Positions 15,359 to 16,032 of a DNA stretch of 16,032 nt are shown here, piece after piece. The first letter of the stretch is position 1. Each line of letters opens with the position of its first letter. Both the position numbers and the translations under genes were made by a program. Origin of the DNA: an uncultured Planctomycetaceae bacterium (GTDB lineage: Bacteria; Planctomycetota; Planctomycetia; Planctomycetales; Planctomycetaceae). The notes below the pieces were generated by a model. The model worked only from the letters and a program-made list of their open reading frames with translations, had not been told where the DNA came from and did no database searches. Location of the stretch: NCBI GenBank assembly GCA_903823545.1, contig CAIJTL010001554.1, forward strand, positions 1 through 16,032, read 5' to 3'.

Positions 15359-16032
15359 ATGCGGTGTGACTTTTTTTTCCGCATGATTGCCGTGGTGTCG
15401 GTCTTCTTAGGGTTGCTCGGTTCAACGCTTTGTGCGGACGAGCCTGTCGCCACTGCCGCCGACCTCGACTTCTTCGAGAAGCGAGTTCGACCGATCCTCG
15501 TGCAACGCTGCTTTGAGTGCCATTCCGCCAAGGCAGAGAAGTTGAAAGGTGGGTTGCTGCTCGACAGTCGCGAGGCGATTTTGGCGGGGGGAGACAGTGG
15601 GCCGGCGGCGGTCGTTGATGACGTCGAGAAGAGTCTGATTATCCAGGCGATTCGGTATGGCAATGAAAACGTGCAGATGCCTCCGGCGGGGAAGCTACCG
15701 GAAGCGGAAATTGCTGTGCTCACCGAATGGGTGCGTCGCGGAATGCCGTTTCCGGTAGACAGTAACGCGAAGGTGGCGCGGCGGCAGATTGATATTGCTG
15801 AGGGAAAGAAGCATTGGGCGTTTCAGCCGCTGTCGCAGAAGTTCGTAGTTCCGCCTTTAGGCGGTTCGGACGAGGGCCGCCTGAAGGCGGAACTACGAAC
15901 CGAAGAGCCTCGGACTCGCATCGATCACTTCCTGCTTGCTGCTCACCCAGACCCCCAACTCGCTTCGTCACCGATGGCGACCCGAGCGGTGCTGATTCGG
16001 CGGCTGAAATTCGATCTGCTCGGGCTGCCGCC
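15359..16032 (+). CDS. Exported cytochrome c/DUF1549 protein, N-terminal part (cut by window edge)
   Basis: An open frame of 224 codons with no stop before the right edge. The signal peptide is MRCDFFFRMIAVVSVFLGLL with cleavage near LCA-DE (25/26). Residues 36-130 match the planctomycete cytochrome c domain: FFEKRVRPILVQRCFECH carries CXXCH (C51, C54, H55), and QMPP (M107) offers a likely distal heme ligand. HWAFQPL (152-158) marks the end of this domain, and RIDHFLLA and LIRRLKFDLLGLP (from 187) begin DUF1549. The linker between them (161-181) is encoded by a 60-bp palindromic repeat. GGAG lies 9 nt before the ATG, which supports that start over M9. This is a different architecture from the 929-aa relative at 1616-4405: it has a canonical CXXCH near the N-terminus and no Ig-like domain in the part seen. 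The remainder (rest of DUF1549, probably DUF1553) should lie beyond the window. Confidence 0.9.
   Translation, partial: MRCDFFFRMIAVVSVFLGLLGSTLCADEPVATAADLDFFEKRVRPILVQRCFECHSAKAEKLKGGLLLDSREAILAGGDSGPAAVVDDVEKSLIIQAIRYGNENVQMPPAGKLPEAEIAVLTEWVRRGMPFPVDSNAKVARRQIDIAEGKKHWAFQPLSQKFVVPPLGGSDEGRLKAELRTEEPRTRIDHFLLAAHPDPQLASSPMATRAVLIRRLKFDLLGLP
15841..15900. repeat. 60-bp palindromic element inside a coding region
   Basis: Arms 15841-15864 and 15877-15900 are 24-bp inverted repeats. Their only difference is at 15858/15883, which is a T-G pair on the + strand. They enclose a 12-nt spacer. Each arm contains its own small hairpin (CCGCCTTTAGGCGG and CCGCCTGAAGGCGG), a two-hairpin design like that of REP/BIME elements. 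The whole element is read in frame as 20 codons (FVVPPLGG and GRLKAELRT) in the linker between the cytochrome c domain and DUF1549. Because of the symmetry, the opposite strand encodes almost the same peptide. Confidence 0.85.

Noticed and set aside
1..16032. CRISPR arrays, tRNA/rRNA genes, insertion sequences, phage genes
   Set aside because: No regularly spaced direct repeats, no cloverleaf or rRNA-like segments and no transposase or integrase frames were seen on either strand.

Overview
The window looks like a chromosomal segment of a planctomycete (phylum Planctomycetota). The evidence is the gene content: a Tat-exported DUF1501 protein, exported cytochrome-type DUF1549/DUF1553 proteins (one complete, one cut by the right edge), an ECF sigma/anti-sigma pair, a dipeptidyl-peptidase-IV-like enzyme and a large LptD/OstA-type outer-membrane protein. 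Base composition is moderately GC-rich. There are no tRNA or rRNA genes, no CRISPR array, no transposase and no phage genes. The genus cannot be fixed from sequence reading alone.

Layout. Positions 3-104 (+) look like the last 34 codons of a gene running in from the left. From 6608 down to 243 (- strand) runs one co-directional block: ECF sigma factor, membrane anti-sigma-like protein, exported coiled-coil protein, DUF1549/DUF1553 cytochrome-like protein and DUF1501 protein. The first three are 2-3 nt apart. The last two follow gaps of 131 nt (holding a long inverted repeat) and 74 nt (holding a 7-bp tandem repeat). From 12450 down to 6818 (- strand) lie an LptD-like protein and an S9B peptidase, 242 nt apart. 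A divergent region at 12451-12737 separates these from the + strand genes: a Tat-signal protein of unknown function, a strong hairpin terminator, a small exported PQQ-like protein of lower GC, and the N-terminal part of a second cytochrome c/DUF1549 protein.

How the genes may work together. The sigma/anti-sigma pair probably controls the exported DUF1549/DUF1553 and DUF1501 pair, a partnership that is widespread in planctomycetes but has no firmly established biochemical role. The LptD-like protein implies a Gram-negative outer membrane, and the S9 peptidase would work in the periplasm or at the surface. Almost every non-regulatory product carries a signal peptide or Tat signal, so the window is essentially devoted to the cell envelope.

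The most unusual signals are DNA-level structures: a 60-bp palindromic element translated in frame inside the second cytochrome protein (15841-15900), a 34-bp-stem inverted repeat whose arm differences all become G-U pairs on one strand (4432-4529), and a heptameric tandem repeat that runs into a stop codon (1577-1618). No gap between genes exceeds 300 bases.
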